Assembly (NCBI GenBank): GCA_031414805.1
Contig: JANOQJ010000008.1
Coordinates: 1-64,000 of the forward strand
Source: JAAFIW01 sp031414805
GTDB taxonomy: Bacteria; Pseudomonadota; Gammaproteobacteria; Burkholderiales; Burkholderiaceae_C
Length of the DNA: 64,000 nucleotides
Reading direction: 5' to 3'
Positions 17,011 to 25,920 of the stretch are shown one piece after another. Positions within the stretch are counted from its first letter, which is position 1; each line of letters starts with the position of its first letter. The notes beneath the pieces are model-generated. The model had not been told where the DNA came from. It saw only the letters and a list, made by a program, of their open reading frames with translations, and did no database searches. Position numbers and translations under genes: made by a program.

Positions 17011-18549
17011 ATGACTGACAAACTCATTATTTTTGACACCACCTTGCGCGATGGCGAGCAGTCGCCCGGCGCTTCGATGACGCGCGATGAAAAGCTGCGC
17101 ATTGCGCGCCAGCTGGAGCGGCTGAAAGTCGACGTGATTGAGGCGGGTTTTGCGGCCAGCTCCAACGGCGATTTTGAGGCGGTGCAAAGTATTGCGAACG
17201 CGATCAAAGACTCAACGGTGTGCTCGCTGTCCCGCGCCAACGACCGCGATATTTCCCGCGCTGCTGAAGCCTTGAAAGGTGCAGCCAATGCGCGCATTCA
17301 CACCTTCATTGCCACCTCGGCGCTGCATATGGAGAAAAAGCTGCGCATGACGCCTGACCAGGTGCTGGAGCAGGCCATTCAGTCGGTGCGCTTTGCCCGC
17401 AACCTGGTGGCAGACGTGGAGTTCAGCCCGGAAGATGGCTATCGCAGCGATGTGGACTTTTTGTGCCGCGTGCTGGAGGCGGTGATCCACGAGGGGGCCA
17501 CGACCATCAACGTGCCCGACACCGTGGGTTATGCGGTGCCCGAGCTGTATGGCCAGTTCATCAAAACCCTGCGTGAGCGTGTGCCCAACAGTGACAAAGC
17601 CATCTGGTCGGTGCATTGCCACAATGATTTGGGTATGGCGGTGGCCAACAGCCTGGCTGGCGTGAAGATTGGCGGCGCACGCCAGGTTGAATGCACCATC
17701 AACGGCTTGGGTGAGCGGGCGGGCAATTGCTCGCTGGAAGAAATCGTGATGGCTGTGAAAACCCGGCGCGACTATTTCAATCTTGATGTGGGCATTGACA
17801 CCAAACACATCCTGGCCGCCAGCCGCATGGTCAGCCAGACCACTGGTTTTGTGGTGCAACCCAACAAAGCCGTGGTAGGCGCCAACGCCTTTGCCCATGC
17901 CAGCGGCATTCACCAGGATGGTGTGCTCAAGGCGCGCGACACCTACGAAATCATGCGCGCTGAAGACGTGGGCTGGAGCGCCAACAAGATCGTGCTCGGA
18001 AAGCTCAGCGGCCGCAACGCCTTCAAACAGCGCTTGCAAGACCTGGGTGTGCAGCTGGAAAGCGAAGTCGAAATCAATACCGCATTTGCCCTGTTCAAAG
18101 AGCTGGCAGACCGTAAAAGCGAGATTTTTGACGAGGACATTCTGGCGCTGGTCAGCGACGAGAGCGTGACCCCAGAAAAAGAGCAATACGGTTTTGTGTC
18201 GCTCAGCCAGCACAGCGAAACCGGCGAGCGGCCGCACGCGTCCATCGTGTTCACGGTGGCGGGTAAAGAAGTAAAGGGCGATTCCGATGGAAACGGCCCG
18301 GTTGACGCATCCCTGAAAGCCATTGAATCGCACGTCAAAAGCGGCGCAGAGATGGTGCTCTATTCGGTGAACGCCATCAGCGGATCTACCGAGAGCCAGG
18401 GTGAGGTCACCGTGCGCCTGCAAAACTCGGGCAGGGTGGTCAATGGGACCGGCGCTGACCCCGACATTGTCGTGGCTTCTGCCAAAGCTTATTTGAGCGC
18501 GCTCAACAAGTTACAGAGCAAAGCTGATCGAGTTGCTGCGCAGGGCTAG
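17011..18549 (+). CDS. leuA: 2-isopropylmalate synthase
   Basis: 512 residues; first committed step of leucine synthesis (acetyl-CoA plus 2-oxoisovalerate). Signature IIFDTTLRDGEQSPGASM begins the TIM barrel, and VHCHNDLGMAVANSL carries metal-binding His residues. A C-terminal LeuA allosteric domain (from about residue 400) should mediate leucine feedback. ATG 17011 has CCAGGAG 11 bases upstream; an in-frame extension to 16957 overlaps the attenuator region and was rejected. Confidence 0.97.
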   Translation: MTDKLIIFDTTLRDGEQSPGASMTRDEKLRIARQLERLKVDVIEAGFAASSNGDFEAVQSIANAIKDSTVCSLSRANDRDISRAAEALKGAANARIHTFIATSALHMEKKLRMTPDQVLEQAIQSVRFARNLVADVEFSPEDGYRSDVDFLCRVLEAVIHEGATTINVPDTVGYAVPELYGQFIKTLRERVPNSDKAIWSVHCHNDLGMAVANSLAGVKIGGARQVECTINGLGERAGNCSLEEIVMAVKTRRDYFNLDVGIDTKHILAASRMVSQTTGFVVQPNKAVVGANAFAHASGIHQDGVLKARDTYEIMRAEDVGWSANKIVLGKLSGRNAFKQRLQDLGVQLESEVEINTAFALFKELADRKSEIFDEDILALVSDESVTPEKEQYGFVSLSQHSETGERPHASIVFTVAGKEVKGDSDGNGPVDASLKAIESHVKSGAEMVLYSVNAISGSTESQGEVTVRLQNSGRVVNGTGADPDIVVASAKAYLSALNKLQSKADRVAAQG

Positions 18550-18583
18550 GGCTTTCCCTTAAAACTCAACAACTACTTTAGAA

Positions 18584-18620
18584 GAGCCTCGCAAGTGATT
18601 GATCTTGCGAGGCTTTTTCT
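18584..18620 (+). terminator. Rho-independent terminator after leuA
   Basis: AGCCTCGCAAG (18585-18595) pairs perfectly with CTTGCGAGGCT (18604-18614) around an 8-base loop, followed by TTTTCTT. It ends the leuA transcript. Confidence 0.92.
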
Positions 18621-18682
18621 TCACGTGTACACTCCGCGCGCATTGCAGGTGTTTGCAACCGTTGCCCGGAGAAAAGCAATAT

Positions 18683-19843
18683 ATGACACATCCCCGTTTT
18701 TCCATGCCAGCCCCGTGTTTTTCCGTCCGGTTGTGGCAACTCTTGTTGCTGACGTTCCTGGTTGTTGGTTTAACGGCCCATGCACGTGATGCGGATGCCG
18801 CGCAACGCAAAACAGTTGCCAAAAAATCCGCCTCCGCCAAACCAACCTCTGCAAAAATAATTGCGAAAATTCGTGTCAAAAATAATAGCGGCTTGAGCAG
18901 TGTCCGCGAGGGTAAAGCCTCGAAATATGCCCGCGTGTCGTCACGCAAAATCGTAGCAGTGCGCCATGTGGCACCCGCCCGGCTGTCTTATGGCCAGTTG
19001 GCTGGGTTACACGACACGCCAGACGAACTGGATCTGAAATCCAGCGTGGCCCTGGTGATTGATCAGGACACGCATGAAGTGCTGGTGCGTAAAAACGATG
19101 GCGCGGTGCTACCCATTGCATCGCTCACCAAGCTCATGACGGCGCTGCTCATCAGCGAAGACCGTCTGCCGATGGACGAAGCCATCACCATCACCCAAGA
19201 CGATGTGGATACCGAAAAAGGCAGCCGTTCGCGTTTGGCGGTCGGCACCACCCTCAGCCGTGGCGAAATGCTGCACCTGGCGCTCATGTCCAGCGAAAAC
19301 CGCGCGGCCAATGCGCTGGGTCGCACCCATCCCAATGGCATGGCTGCCTTCGTCAAAGCGATGAATACCAAAGCCAAATCGCTGGGAATGAAGGACACGC
19401 GCTATGTGGAGCCGACCGGTCTGTCCAGTCAGAACCGCTCCAGCGCCCAAGACCTCGCCACCCTGGTAGCGGCCACCTCCAGCAACCCCGTGCTGCGCCA
19501 ACTGTCCACCTCGCTGGGCTACCAGGTCGATCTGGGAACCAAAGTTCTGCAATACAACAACACCAACAAACTGGTTGGCAACCCCGAGTGGGACATTGGC
19601 CTGCAAAAAACCGGCTACATCTCCGAGGCAGGCCGGTGTTTGGTGATGCAGGCGCGCATTGCCGGGCGCAAACTGATCATGGTCTTCCTGGATTCCTCTG
19701 GCAAATTCAGCCGTTTGGGCGATGCGGAGCGGGTCAAGCGCTGGGTGGAAAGCCAAGTGCCGGTCACCACCAAGGTGCTGCCTGTGCTGCCTGCGGCAGT
19801 GCTGGAGGGCGGCGATGTGGTGGTCAGACGAATCAACGGCTAG
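18683..19843 (+). CDS. pbpG: D-alanyl-D-alanine endopeptidase (PBP7 type)
   Basis: 386 residues, S11 serine peptidase acting on peptidoglycan cross-links in the periplasm. The N-terminal hydrophobic signal is at residues 16-33. Catalytic SLTK is at 147-150, the SxN triad SEN at 204-206, and KTG appears in QKTGYISEAG. ATG 18683 with GGAG upstream is preferred to earlier in-frame codons. A Lys/Ser-rich linker (residues 41-90) overlaps a degenerate dispersed-element copy. Confidence 0.93.
   Translation: MTHPRFSMPAPCFSVRLWQLLLLTFLVVGLTAHARDADAAQRKTVAKKSASAKPTSAKIIAKIRVKNNSGLSSVREGKASKYARVSSRKIVAVRHVAPARLSYGQLAGLHDTPDELDLKSSVALVIDQDTHEVLVRKNDGAVLPIASLTKLMTALLISEDRLPMDEAITITQDDVDTEKGSRSRLAVGTTLSRGEMLHLALMSSENRAANALGRTHPNGMAAFVKAMNTKAKSLGMKDTRYVEPTGLSSQNRSSAQDLATLVAATSSNPVLRQLSTSLGYQVDLGTKVLQYNNTNKLVGNPEWDIGLQKTGYISEAGRCLVMQARIAGRKLIMVFLDSSGKFSRLGDAERVKRWVESQVPVTTKVLPVLPAAVLEGGDVVVRRING
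18880..18920 (+). repeat. Degenerate CTGCTTGAGCAG element, copy 5, in the pbpG linker
   Basis: AATAATAGCGGCTTGAGCAG followed by TGTCCGCGAGGGTAAAG resembles the element core and its AAGGG tail with several changes. It is read in the pbpG frame as NNSGLSSVREGK. It looks like an old insertion. Confidence 0.5.
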
Positions 19844-19957
19844 GTTCCCGATTTTCGACATCGGGATTGCGCTGATTGCGCAAGCACTGAGGCAGGGCTA
19901 CGGTTTGGGAGTTTGTTTGCACGAACCTTGCATTCGCTCCCGCAACCGCTGCCCACC

Positions 19958-20947
19958 ATGCCATCTGTCCTATCGATTGCCGACATTCCCGCCCACCGCC
20001 GCGAGTCTGCCTGGCGAGACGCCGTGTGTGACACCTTTGTGCGCCTGGAATGCACGCCTGATCGACATGCACCGATGCATGGACGCATCGAGTCGGGGGT
20101 TTTAGGGTTGTTGCATGTGGCCCGCGTGACCAGCTCGCCCCAAACGGTCCAGCGCACTGCGGCCCGCGCCCTGCAAGACGACCAGCCGCAGGTGCTCGTC
20201 AGCTTGCAATTGCGTGGGCGCACCGTGGTGCAGCAAGGGGGTCGGCAGGCGGTGCTCACCCCCGGTTGCCTGGCGTTTTATGACACAGCCCGCCCCTACA
20301 CCCTGACCTTGCCGGGCGACTTTGATCAGATCGTGTTGCACATGCCTCGCCACACCCTGGCGCAGCACGTGCCGCGTGGCCTGGATCACATGGCCCAGCG
20401 CATCCATGCATCCGATCCATTTGCCCAAGCCATTCTGGCGCTGGCCCCGCAATTGCTGCGTCTGGTCAACGCGGCCCGTCCCGAAGTGGCGCAGCGCACG
20501 GCGGCGGCCGCTGTGGAACTGATTGCACTGGCGCTCGACTCACTCACCACCGACACCGGGGAGCTACCCCCCACGCATGACGCGCCCCGGCAGGGTCAAA
20601 CGCACCAGGCGGTGGCCGATGCGCTGGTTTGGCGCACCCGCGAGCTGATTTGCCGCCAGCTCGACGATACGCAGCTGAGCCCCAGTCGCCTGGCGACTCA
20701 GGTTCATGTGTCGTTGCGTCGCCTTCAAGAGGTGTTTCAAAACCAGGGCACCACACTGACCGATTGCATCTGGGACACCCGCCTGGAATTCGCCCGCGGC
20801 CTGCTGGCGTCCACGGCCCATACCCACGAATCCGTGAGCAGCGTCGCGTACCAAGCCGGGTTTAGCGATGTGGCGCATTTCAGTCGGCGCTTCAAGCTGC
20901 GGTATGGCGTGGCGCCCAGTGAATACAGGGCGGCGAGTTTGCATTGA
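19958..20947 (+). CDS. AraC-family transcriptional regulator
   Basis: 329 residues from ATG 19958; a TTG at 19913 could add 15 residues. The N-terminal half resembles the AraC-binding-like domain of FeaR-type regulators (RESAWRDAVCDTFVRLE, LVSLQLRGRTVVQQ). The C-terminal AraC DNA-binding domain has two helix-turn-helices: LSPSRLATQVHVSLRRLQEVF and SVSSVAYQAGFSDVAHFSRRF, ending with KLRYGVAPSEYR. The effector is unknown. There is no adjacent catabolic operon, so the target is unclear. Confidence 0.9.
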   Translation: MPSVLSIADIPAHRRESAWRDAVCDTFVRLECTPDRHAPMHGRIESGVLGLLHVARVTSSPQTVQRTAARALQDDQPQVLVSLQLRGRTVVQQGGRQAVLTPGCLAFYDTARPYTLTLPGDFDQIVLHMPRHTLAQHVPRGLDHMAQRIHASDPFAQAILALAPQLLRLVNAARPEVAQRTAAAAVELIALALDSLTTDTGELPPTHDAPRQGQTHQAVADALVWRTRELICRQLDDTQLSPSRLATQVHVSLRRLQEVFQNQGTTLTDCIWDTRLEFARGLLASTAHTHESVSSVAYQAGFSDVAHFSRRFKLRYGVAPSEYRAASLH

Positions 20948-21000
20948 AATTGCTATAATATTAATAGCTTCTTGAGCATATTAATAAAGGGTTAGTGGGG
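20948..21000 (+). repeat. CTGCTTGAGCAG element, copy 6 (diverged)
   Basis: TTAATAGCTTCTTGAGCATA followed by TTAATAAAGGGTTAG matches the element with substitutions. It lies between convergent araC-type and iclR-type genes. Confidence 0.7.
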
Positions 21001-21069
21001 TTTTTGGTCGTATTCTTGACCTGATCGACTTCTTAGCACTGTTTTATGCGAAACAGCATTCGCGCAGCA

Positions 21070-21849
21070 TCAATCAGGTACCTGTCCCAGCGCCTGCGAA
21101 ATTTTCTGCGCTGTGGCTTGCAGCTTGTTCAGCCATCCTTCATCCAGCCGATCAGCCGGTGCAGAAATCGACAAGCCCGCCACCAGTTTCAGCTGGTCGT
21201 CGTAAATGCCAGCGGCCATGCAGCGCACGCCCAGTTCCAGTTCTTCGTTATCGCGCGCCAGACCTGATTGCCGGGCGCTGGCCAGTTCGCGCTCCAGCAC
21301 GGGTAGCGAGGTGATGCTGTTGCGCGTATTGCCGGGCAGGCCGGTGCGGGTGGCGTAGGCGCGCACGCGCTGGGCGTCGTCGGCGGCCAGGAACAGTTTA
21401 CCAATCGATGTGAGATGCAGCGGCGCTCGGCCGCCGATGGCACGCACCACCTGCATGCCCGAGCGTTCGCTGAAAGCGCGCTCGATGTAGATGATTTCGT
21501 CGCCCTGGCGCACGCTGAGGTTGACCGGCTGCTGCGTGAGTTTGTGCAGCTCGCGCATCAGGGGCAGCGCGGCGTCGCGCACGCTGAGGCGGCCTTTGAC
21601 GAGGTTTCCCAGCTCCAGCAGGCGCATGCCCAGCCGGTAGCTGCCGGCTTCGGGCCGATCCACATAGCGGCCAATCACCAGGTCGTTCAGGATGCGGTGC
21701 GCCGTCGATGGGTGCAGGCCGGTTTTTTCGCTGAGTTCACTCAACGACACGGCGTCTTGCCGCTGCGCCATCACGTCCATCAGGGCGTACATCCGCTCAA
21801 TGACCTGGATGGCAGGCACCGTCTGGACCACGCGCTCACTTTTTTTCAT
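21070..21849 (-). CDS. IclR-family transcriptional regulator
   Basis: 259 residues. The N-terminal winged HTH is ALMDVMAQRQDAVSLSELSEKTGLHPSTAHRILNDL. The C-terminal IclR effector domain includes YIERAFSERSGMQVVRAIGGRAPLHLTSIGKLFLA and ends LVAGLSISAPADRL. Its ATG overlaps the stop of bpt (ATGA), making it the last gene of an aat-bpt-iclR unit. The effector is not deducible. Confidence 0.93.
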   Translation of the reverse strand: MKKSERVVQTVPAIQVIERMYALMDVMAQRQDAVSLSELSEKTGLHPSTAHRILNDLVIGRYVDRPEAGSYRLGMRLLELGNLVKGRLSVRDAALPLMRELHKLTQQPVNLSVRQGDEIIYIERAFSERSGMQVVRAIGGRAPLHLTSIGKLFLAADDAQRVRAYATRTGLPGNTRNSITSLPVLERELASARQSGLARDNEELELGVRCMAAGIYDDQLKLVAGLSISAPADRLDEGWLNKLQATAQKISQALGQVPD

Positions 21850-22601
21850 GCAGCAGGGGGTGTCTGTTCAGGTCGCTGCCAGTGGCCGTCTATCAGCCGC
21901 TCATGCGGCGTAAACCGCGCTTTGTAGCTCATCTTGTCGCTGGCTTCAATCCAGTAGCCCAAATACACATGCGGCAAACCCAGCTGGAGGGCCTGCCCGA
22001 TTTGCCACAGCACGCTGTAGGTGCCGTAACTGGCGGTGGGCTCGGGCTCGTAGAAGGTATAGACCGCCGACAAGCCGTCGCTCAAGACGTCCAGAATGGA
22101 CACCATGCGCAGCGGCCCCGTCGTGCCGTCTGTGGTGGGTTCGCGGAACTCCACCAGGCGGGAGTTCACCCGGCTTTGCAGCAAAAACTGGGTGTATTGG
22201 TCAATGCTGTCATGGTCCATGCCACCGCCCGCATGGCGGCCATTCTGGTAGCGCAAATACAGCTGGTAATGCTCGGGCACAAAGCACAGCTTGAGTACGC
22301 GGGTTTGCAAATGCTGGTGGCGACTGGCCGCGCGGCGCTGGCTGCGGTCAGGCTTGAATTGCGCGCACAGCACGCGCAGGGGAACGCAGGCGCTGCACCC
22401 ATCGCAATAGGGCCGGTAGGTGAACATGCCGCTGCGCCGAAAGCCACTGGTCACCAGCTCGGAATACGCGTCGGTGTGAATCAGGTGGCTGGGTGTGGCC
22501 ACCTGCGAGCGGGCCACGTGCCCCGGCAGGTAGCTGCAGGGGTAGGGGGCGGTTGCGTAGAACTGCAGGGCCTGAAACGGGAGGTCTTTGAGGTGCGTCA
22601 C
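21846..22601 (-). CDS. bpt: Aspartate/glutamate leucyltransferase (Bpt)
   Basis: 251 residues; transfers Leu from leucyl-tRNA to N-terminal Asp or Glu, marking proteins for ClpS/ClpAP degradation. The ATE N-domain has YRPYCDGCSACVPLRV and HAGGGMDHDS. The C-domain has YTFYEPEPTASYGTYSVLWQI and YLGYWIEASDKMSYKARF. It sits 31 bases downstream of aat, the other bacterial N-end-rule transferase, and is coupled to the iclR-type gene. Confidence 0.95.
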   Translation of the reverse strand: MTHLKDLPFQALQFYATAPYPCSYLPGHVARSQVATPSHLIHTDAYSELVTSGFRRSGMFTYRPYCDGCSACVPLRVLCAQFKPDRSQRRAASRHQHLQTRVLKLCFVPEHYQLYLRYQNGRHAGGGMDHDSIDQYTQFLLQSRVNSRLVEFREPTTDGTTGPLRMVSILDVLSDGLSAVYTFYEPEPTASYGTYSVLWQIGQALQLGLPHVYLGYWIEASDKMSYKARFTPHERLIDGHWQRPEQTPPAA

Positions 22602-22632
22602 GCGGCGGCTGGGTGGTCGATGAAAGCAGCGG

Positions 22633-23367
22633 TTAAAAAAGCAAATTCCAGTATACGGGGTCGAATTTCCAAGATAACGCTGTGCGCTGTGTGGCGGCGT
22701 GCACGGAGGTCAGGAATTGCACACGTGAGACTTCGCATGCGCCCAAGCTGGCCAGGTGACGCGTGTTCTGCTGGCAATCAATCTGCGGCACCGCGTGGTG
22801 CAGGCAAAAAGCGACCAGCGCCGCCAACGCGATTTTGGAGGCGTCGGGCACGCGGGTGAACATCGATTCGCCGAACACCGCCCCGCCAATCGCCACGCCA
22901 TACAAGCCCCCTACCAGCTCGCCTTCCACCCAGGTTTCCACGCTGTGGGCGTGTCCTGCGGCATGCAGGGCTTGGTAAGCCACCACCATGTCGCTGACGA
23001 TCCAGGTGCCGTCTTGCCCGGGGCGCGGGCTGGCAGAGCACGCCCGAATCACTTGCTCGAATGCACTGTCAAAGCGTATTTCGCAACGCGGGTTGGCGCG
23101 AAAGGCCATCAAGGTTTTTCGAAGGGAGCGGTGCAGCTTGAATTGCGCAGGAACCAGCACCATGCGGGGATCGGGGCTCCACCACAAAATGGGTTGGCCG
23201 TCGCTAAACCAGGGAAATATGCCGTTTGCATAAGCCTGCGAGAGGCTTTGCACATCCAGTGACCCGCCCGCCGCCAGAAGTCCGGGTGCGGGGTCGGCCT
23301 GGTTCCAGGCCTTGTGGGTCGGTGGGAAGGGTTCGCCTGGCTGCAACCAGGGAATTTTTGCGGTCAA
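22633..23367 (-). CDS. aat: Leucyl/phenylalanyl-tRNA--protein transferase
   Basis: 244 residues; adds Leu or Phe to N-terminal Lys/Arg for N-end-rule degradation in the cytoplasm. Family text: GLLAAGGSLDVQSLSQAYANGIFPWF, WWSPDPRMVL, HSVETWVEGELVGGLYGVAIG and FGESMF. The start appears to be TTG at 23367 (TAKIPWLQPG); no ATG lies in a suitable place. Directly precedes bpt. Confidence 0.95.
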   Translation of the reverse strand: MTAKIPWLQPGEPFPPTHKAWNQADPAPGLLAAGGSLDVQSLSQAYANGIFPWFSDGQPILWWSPDPRMVLVPAQFKLHRSLRKTLMAFRANPRCEIRFDSAFEQVIRACSASPRPGQDGTWIVSDMVVAYQALHAAGHAHSVETWVEGELVGGLYGVAIGGAVFGESMFTRVPDASKIALAALVAFCLHHAVPQIDCQQNTRHLASLGACEVSRVQFLTSVHAATQRTALSWKFDPVYWNLLF

Positions 23368-23400
23368 GGCGGAAGCGCAAGATTGCCTTGCGCCAGAAAA

Positions 23401-23571
23401 TCAGCCGCCCTTGCTGGGGCGCTTGCCCGGGTTTTTTTTGCTACGGGTCGCGGTGCCACGCTCCAGGCTGATTTTTTGCCCGCCGCCACTGCGACGCAGG
23501 CTTTGACCGGGTAAAGGCGTGGGTGCGGGGGTGGCTTTGCGGTCTGCTTCGGTGACGATTTTGTTGCCCAT
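23401..23571 (-). CDS. Small basic protein, unknown function
   Basis: 56 residues from ATG 23571, MGNKIVTEADRKATP at the start and a Lys/Arg/Gly-rich end (TATRSKKNPGKRPSKGG). Not recognised. It ends 33 bases upstream of the aat start, so it may be first in that transcript. The basic composition would suit nucleic-acid binding, but nothing proves that. No strong Shine-Dalgarno. Confidence 0.5.
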   Translation of the reverse strand: MGNKIVTEADRKATPAPTPLPGQSLRRSGGGQKISLERGTATRSKKNPGKRPSKGG

Positions 23572-23991
23572 GATGTGCTTTCGGAGAATCCAATAAAAGG
23601 GGCATATTGTGCCCGTCGGCGGGGGATTGACGCGGTGCAACTAGTTTTGGTGGTGCCGTACCTTCCTGGCCAGTCACACGGATGCTATTTTAATGATAGC
23701 TGCTTGAGCAGTATTTATAAGGGTTGAGTGCTCTTTTGATAGCACATCAAGTGCATCCAAGGAACCGAGCCCTTCAAACCTCAACGTTTGATGATGGCTC
23801 GTTTCAAGATGAACTCACCTGGACTGAGCAGTCAGCTATTCAGGCTGCCTGGTAGTCCGTTTCACAAAAACTTTGCCATGAAATCGCGCATTTTTCCGCC
23901 ATGCGTTGTTGCATCCCCTGGCCGCACTGCGCCTAGCCTGGCGAAAAAAGTGCATCGATTTCATTTGTCAAGGTTTTGATGAAGCGCACGA
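23572..23991. other. 420-base gene-poor stretch
   Basis: It contains one dispersed-element copy (23681-23737). The remaining ~250 bases hold only short unconvincing reading frames and no terminator or clear promoter that I can support. Confidence 0.5.
23681..23737 (+). repeat. CTGCTTGAGCAG element, copy 7
   Basis: Well-preserved forward copy: GATAGCTGCTTGAGCAGTAT, TTATAAGGGTTGAGTGC, preceded by an AT-rich GCTATTTTAAT. Confidence 0.88.
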
Positions 23992-24453
23992 CTAGTCCAA
24001 CTGCTCTCGCAGTGCCTTTGCTTTACCTTTGTAGAAAGCTGCCGACCCTTTGTTACCCGCTTTGGCGAAGCGCCCCGCCACGTGGTTTGCTGCTTTTTCA
24101 GCCTCCGCAAAGGCGCTCACATAGTCTTGTCTTTCATCCGACGCCACCACGTTTCCATTGATAAAACGTCCCGCAATGTAGCCATCTGTTTGATCCACCA
24201 CACCCAGCTGTGGGCTACCGTCTTTCATGCTACCAAAGTAAAAGCGCTTGACGCTTGACCCGCTGAATTCTTTCAGGACGCCGACCCCGTCGGCTTGGCC
24301 GGCAAGGCAATCGCCGTCCCATCGCGTAGCCTCCTTCGCCCAACCCTGTGGCGGCGTGAAAAGGCAGCTGGCTTGCGCTGCAAACCCTGTCGCCAATCCA
24401 CACAAGGCCAGTGCAACTGTAGCCAACCGAACGTATTTGTTGAGCTTGCGCAT
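23992..24453 (-). CDS. Secreted protein of unknown function with MORN-like text
   Basis: 153 residues. Signal peptide VRLATVALALCGLATGFAAQA, cleaved before SCLF. The mature part has two Cys (SCLF, GDCLAG) and a MORN-like stretch (WDGDCLAGQADGVGVLKEF). The C-terminus is Ala/Lys-rich and helical. It lies 12 bases downstream of the M15 peptidase gene on the same strand, so the two may be co-expressed in the envelope. Confidence 0.75.
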   Translation of the reverse strand: MRKLNKYVRLATVALALCGLATGFAAQASCLFTPPQGWAKEATRWDGDCLAGQADGVGVLKEFSGSSVKRFYFGSMKDGSPQLGVVDQTDGYIAGRFINGNVVASDERQDYVSAFAEAEKAANHVAGRFAKAGNKGSAAFYKGKAKALREQLD

Positions 24454-24465
24454 GCTGTTGTCTCT

Positions 24466-25296
24466 TCAACGAATATTGCCTGCCCATTGGGTAATCAGCG
24501 ATCTGCTGGCCTCAAAGTGCATGGCATCTTCAGTGCGAAATGCGGCGCCCCAATACCAGCCGTGCTGATTCATGATGGAGGCGATCAGGGTCAAACCCAC
24601 TTGCACCCTGCTGTCGCCCCGGCGATCCAGCACACCGTTCAGCGTGAAATCGATAGCCGTGCCCCACGAATGGTTGGAAATGCCGGTCGCTGAGCCACGG
24701 ATCAAGCGGCAACACAGCATGCCAGCCGTGCCCAACGCAGCGTACACCGCCGGTTGCTCGGTCTGAACCTGGGCCATCGCGGTATTCAAGCTCTGTATGG
24801 CTGGGGTCAAACCTGTCACCCGAATCCGCCCAATGGAGCCGGTGGACACATGACGGCGCAGCACTGAATTGGTCATGGGTTGGCAGTCGCTGCTGTAGCT
24901 CTCGCGGGGGTTGCCCAATTGCTGAACCATAAAGGACGGCGACACGGCCACCAGCCCCTGATTGATCGTGCCCCTATCAGGTCTTGGTACTGTTGCCGTC
25001 AGTCCTTGGGCGAGACTGGCTGGTGGGGTTGGCCTGGCCGCAGCAGGCCTGGCAGGCGTGGTTTGCGTGCCCATCAGATGCCGCCAGGTCGTGCCGTTTG
25101 GATCGACTCGGCCATCGGGCCTCGAAAGAAAACGTGCCTGGAAGTCCATGATGGCCCGAACGGTGCGGGGCCCGCACAGTCCATCAATTCGCCCCAGGCT
25201 CATGCCCTGGCGCGTCAAAAGCGTTTGAACAGTGCTCACGTCCTCGCGCCGGTTCCGGCCTGAAGCACCTACAGATTGGGATATGTGTGACGCCAT
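24466..25296 (-). CDS. Peptidoglycan-binding M15-family peptidase (VanY-like)
   Basis: 276 residues from ATG 25296, with AAAGAGG upstream; a TTG at 25317 could add 7. The N-terminal domain resembles PG_binding_1 (VSTVQTLLTRQGMSLGRIDGLCGPRTVRAIMDFQ). The C-terminal part has the M15 zinc motifs SNHSWGTAIDF and DAMHFEA. No typical signal peptide is present, so it may be exported by another route or be phage-endolysin-like. It likely cuts D-Ala-containing or cross-bridge peptides. Confidence 0.85.
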   Translation of the reverse strand: MASHISQSVGASGRNRREDVSTVQTLLTRQGMSLGRIDGLCGPRTVRAIMDFQARFLSRPDGRVDPNGTTWRHLMGTQTTPARPAAARPTPPASLAQGLTATVPRPDRGTINQGLVAVSPSFMVQQLGNPRESYSSDCQPMTNSVLRRHVSTGSIGRIRVTGLTPAIQSLNTAMAQVQTEQPAVYAALGTAGMLCCRLIRGSATGISNHSWGTAIDFTLNGVLDRRGDSRVQVGLTLIASIMNQHGWYWGAAFRTEDAMHFEASRSLITQWAGNIR

Positions 25297-25598
25297 GAAG
25301 AAAACCTCTTTAAACAAGTTGAGTCGATGGACTGGATTGGGGAAAGTAACCGGTAAATAAGTCCTGACGGTGTCTGACGTCGTTCAAGATAGGGCTTGCA
25401 GCGGTTGCAACTCTGGCAGAACGACGCCTTTCACACGGTGATTTCTCCTCATGAAACAAGTTGAATCAACGAAGTGAAAGCGCTGTGGAATGTGCCTGCT
25501 CAGTGGGTGTAGAACTGTGAACAAGAGCCGGTTTTTGAGGATATAGTACTTTTGTATCGATTGATACATTTGGCAACTCTTTGTGAGTCGGTGCGTGT

Positions 25599-25920
25599 GG
25601 GAAAGACTGGGGTCAGGGAAAGACTGGGGTCAAGGGAAAGACTGGGGTCAAGGGAAAGACTGGGGTCAAGGGAAAGACTGGGGTCAAGGGAAAGACTGGG
25701 GGAAAGACTGGGGTCAGGTCTTTCATTATCACATTCAGAGTTGAATATTCAATTGCGTTCATGTCGGCATGGATTCAACTCAAGAAGGATGCTGAATTCA
25801 CTCATTCGTGGGGGAAAGACTGGGGTCAGGTCTTTCATTATCACATTCAGAGTTGAATATTCAATTGCGTTCATGTCGGCATGGATTCAACTCAAGAAGG
25901 ATGCTGAATTCACTCATTCG
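25599..25920. repeat. Left tandem array of the REP-associated transposase
   Basis: About seven units of an 18-base repeat (GGGAAAGACTGGGGTCAA) run from 25599 to about 25716. A 111-base direct duplication follows (about 25698-25808 and 25810-25920). Each copy contains GGTCAGGTCTTTCATTATCA, the inverse of the right-flank motif; the second copy includes the last bases of the transposase gene. The preceding stretch 25297-25598 holds no gene I can support. Confidence 0.9.

Noticed and set aside
17212..18423. Long open frame antisense to leuA
   Set aside because: Composition is a mirror of leuA codons; no start context or domain.
25599..25716. Tandem 18-base repeats as a possible CRISPR array
   Set aside because: Units abut directly with no spacers, there are no cas genes, and the flanking RAYT explains them.
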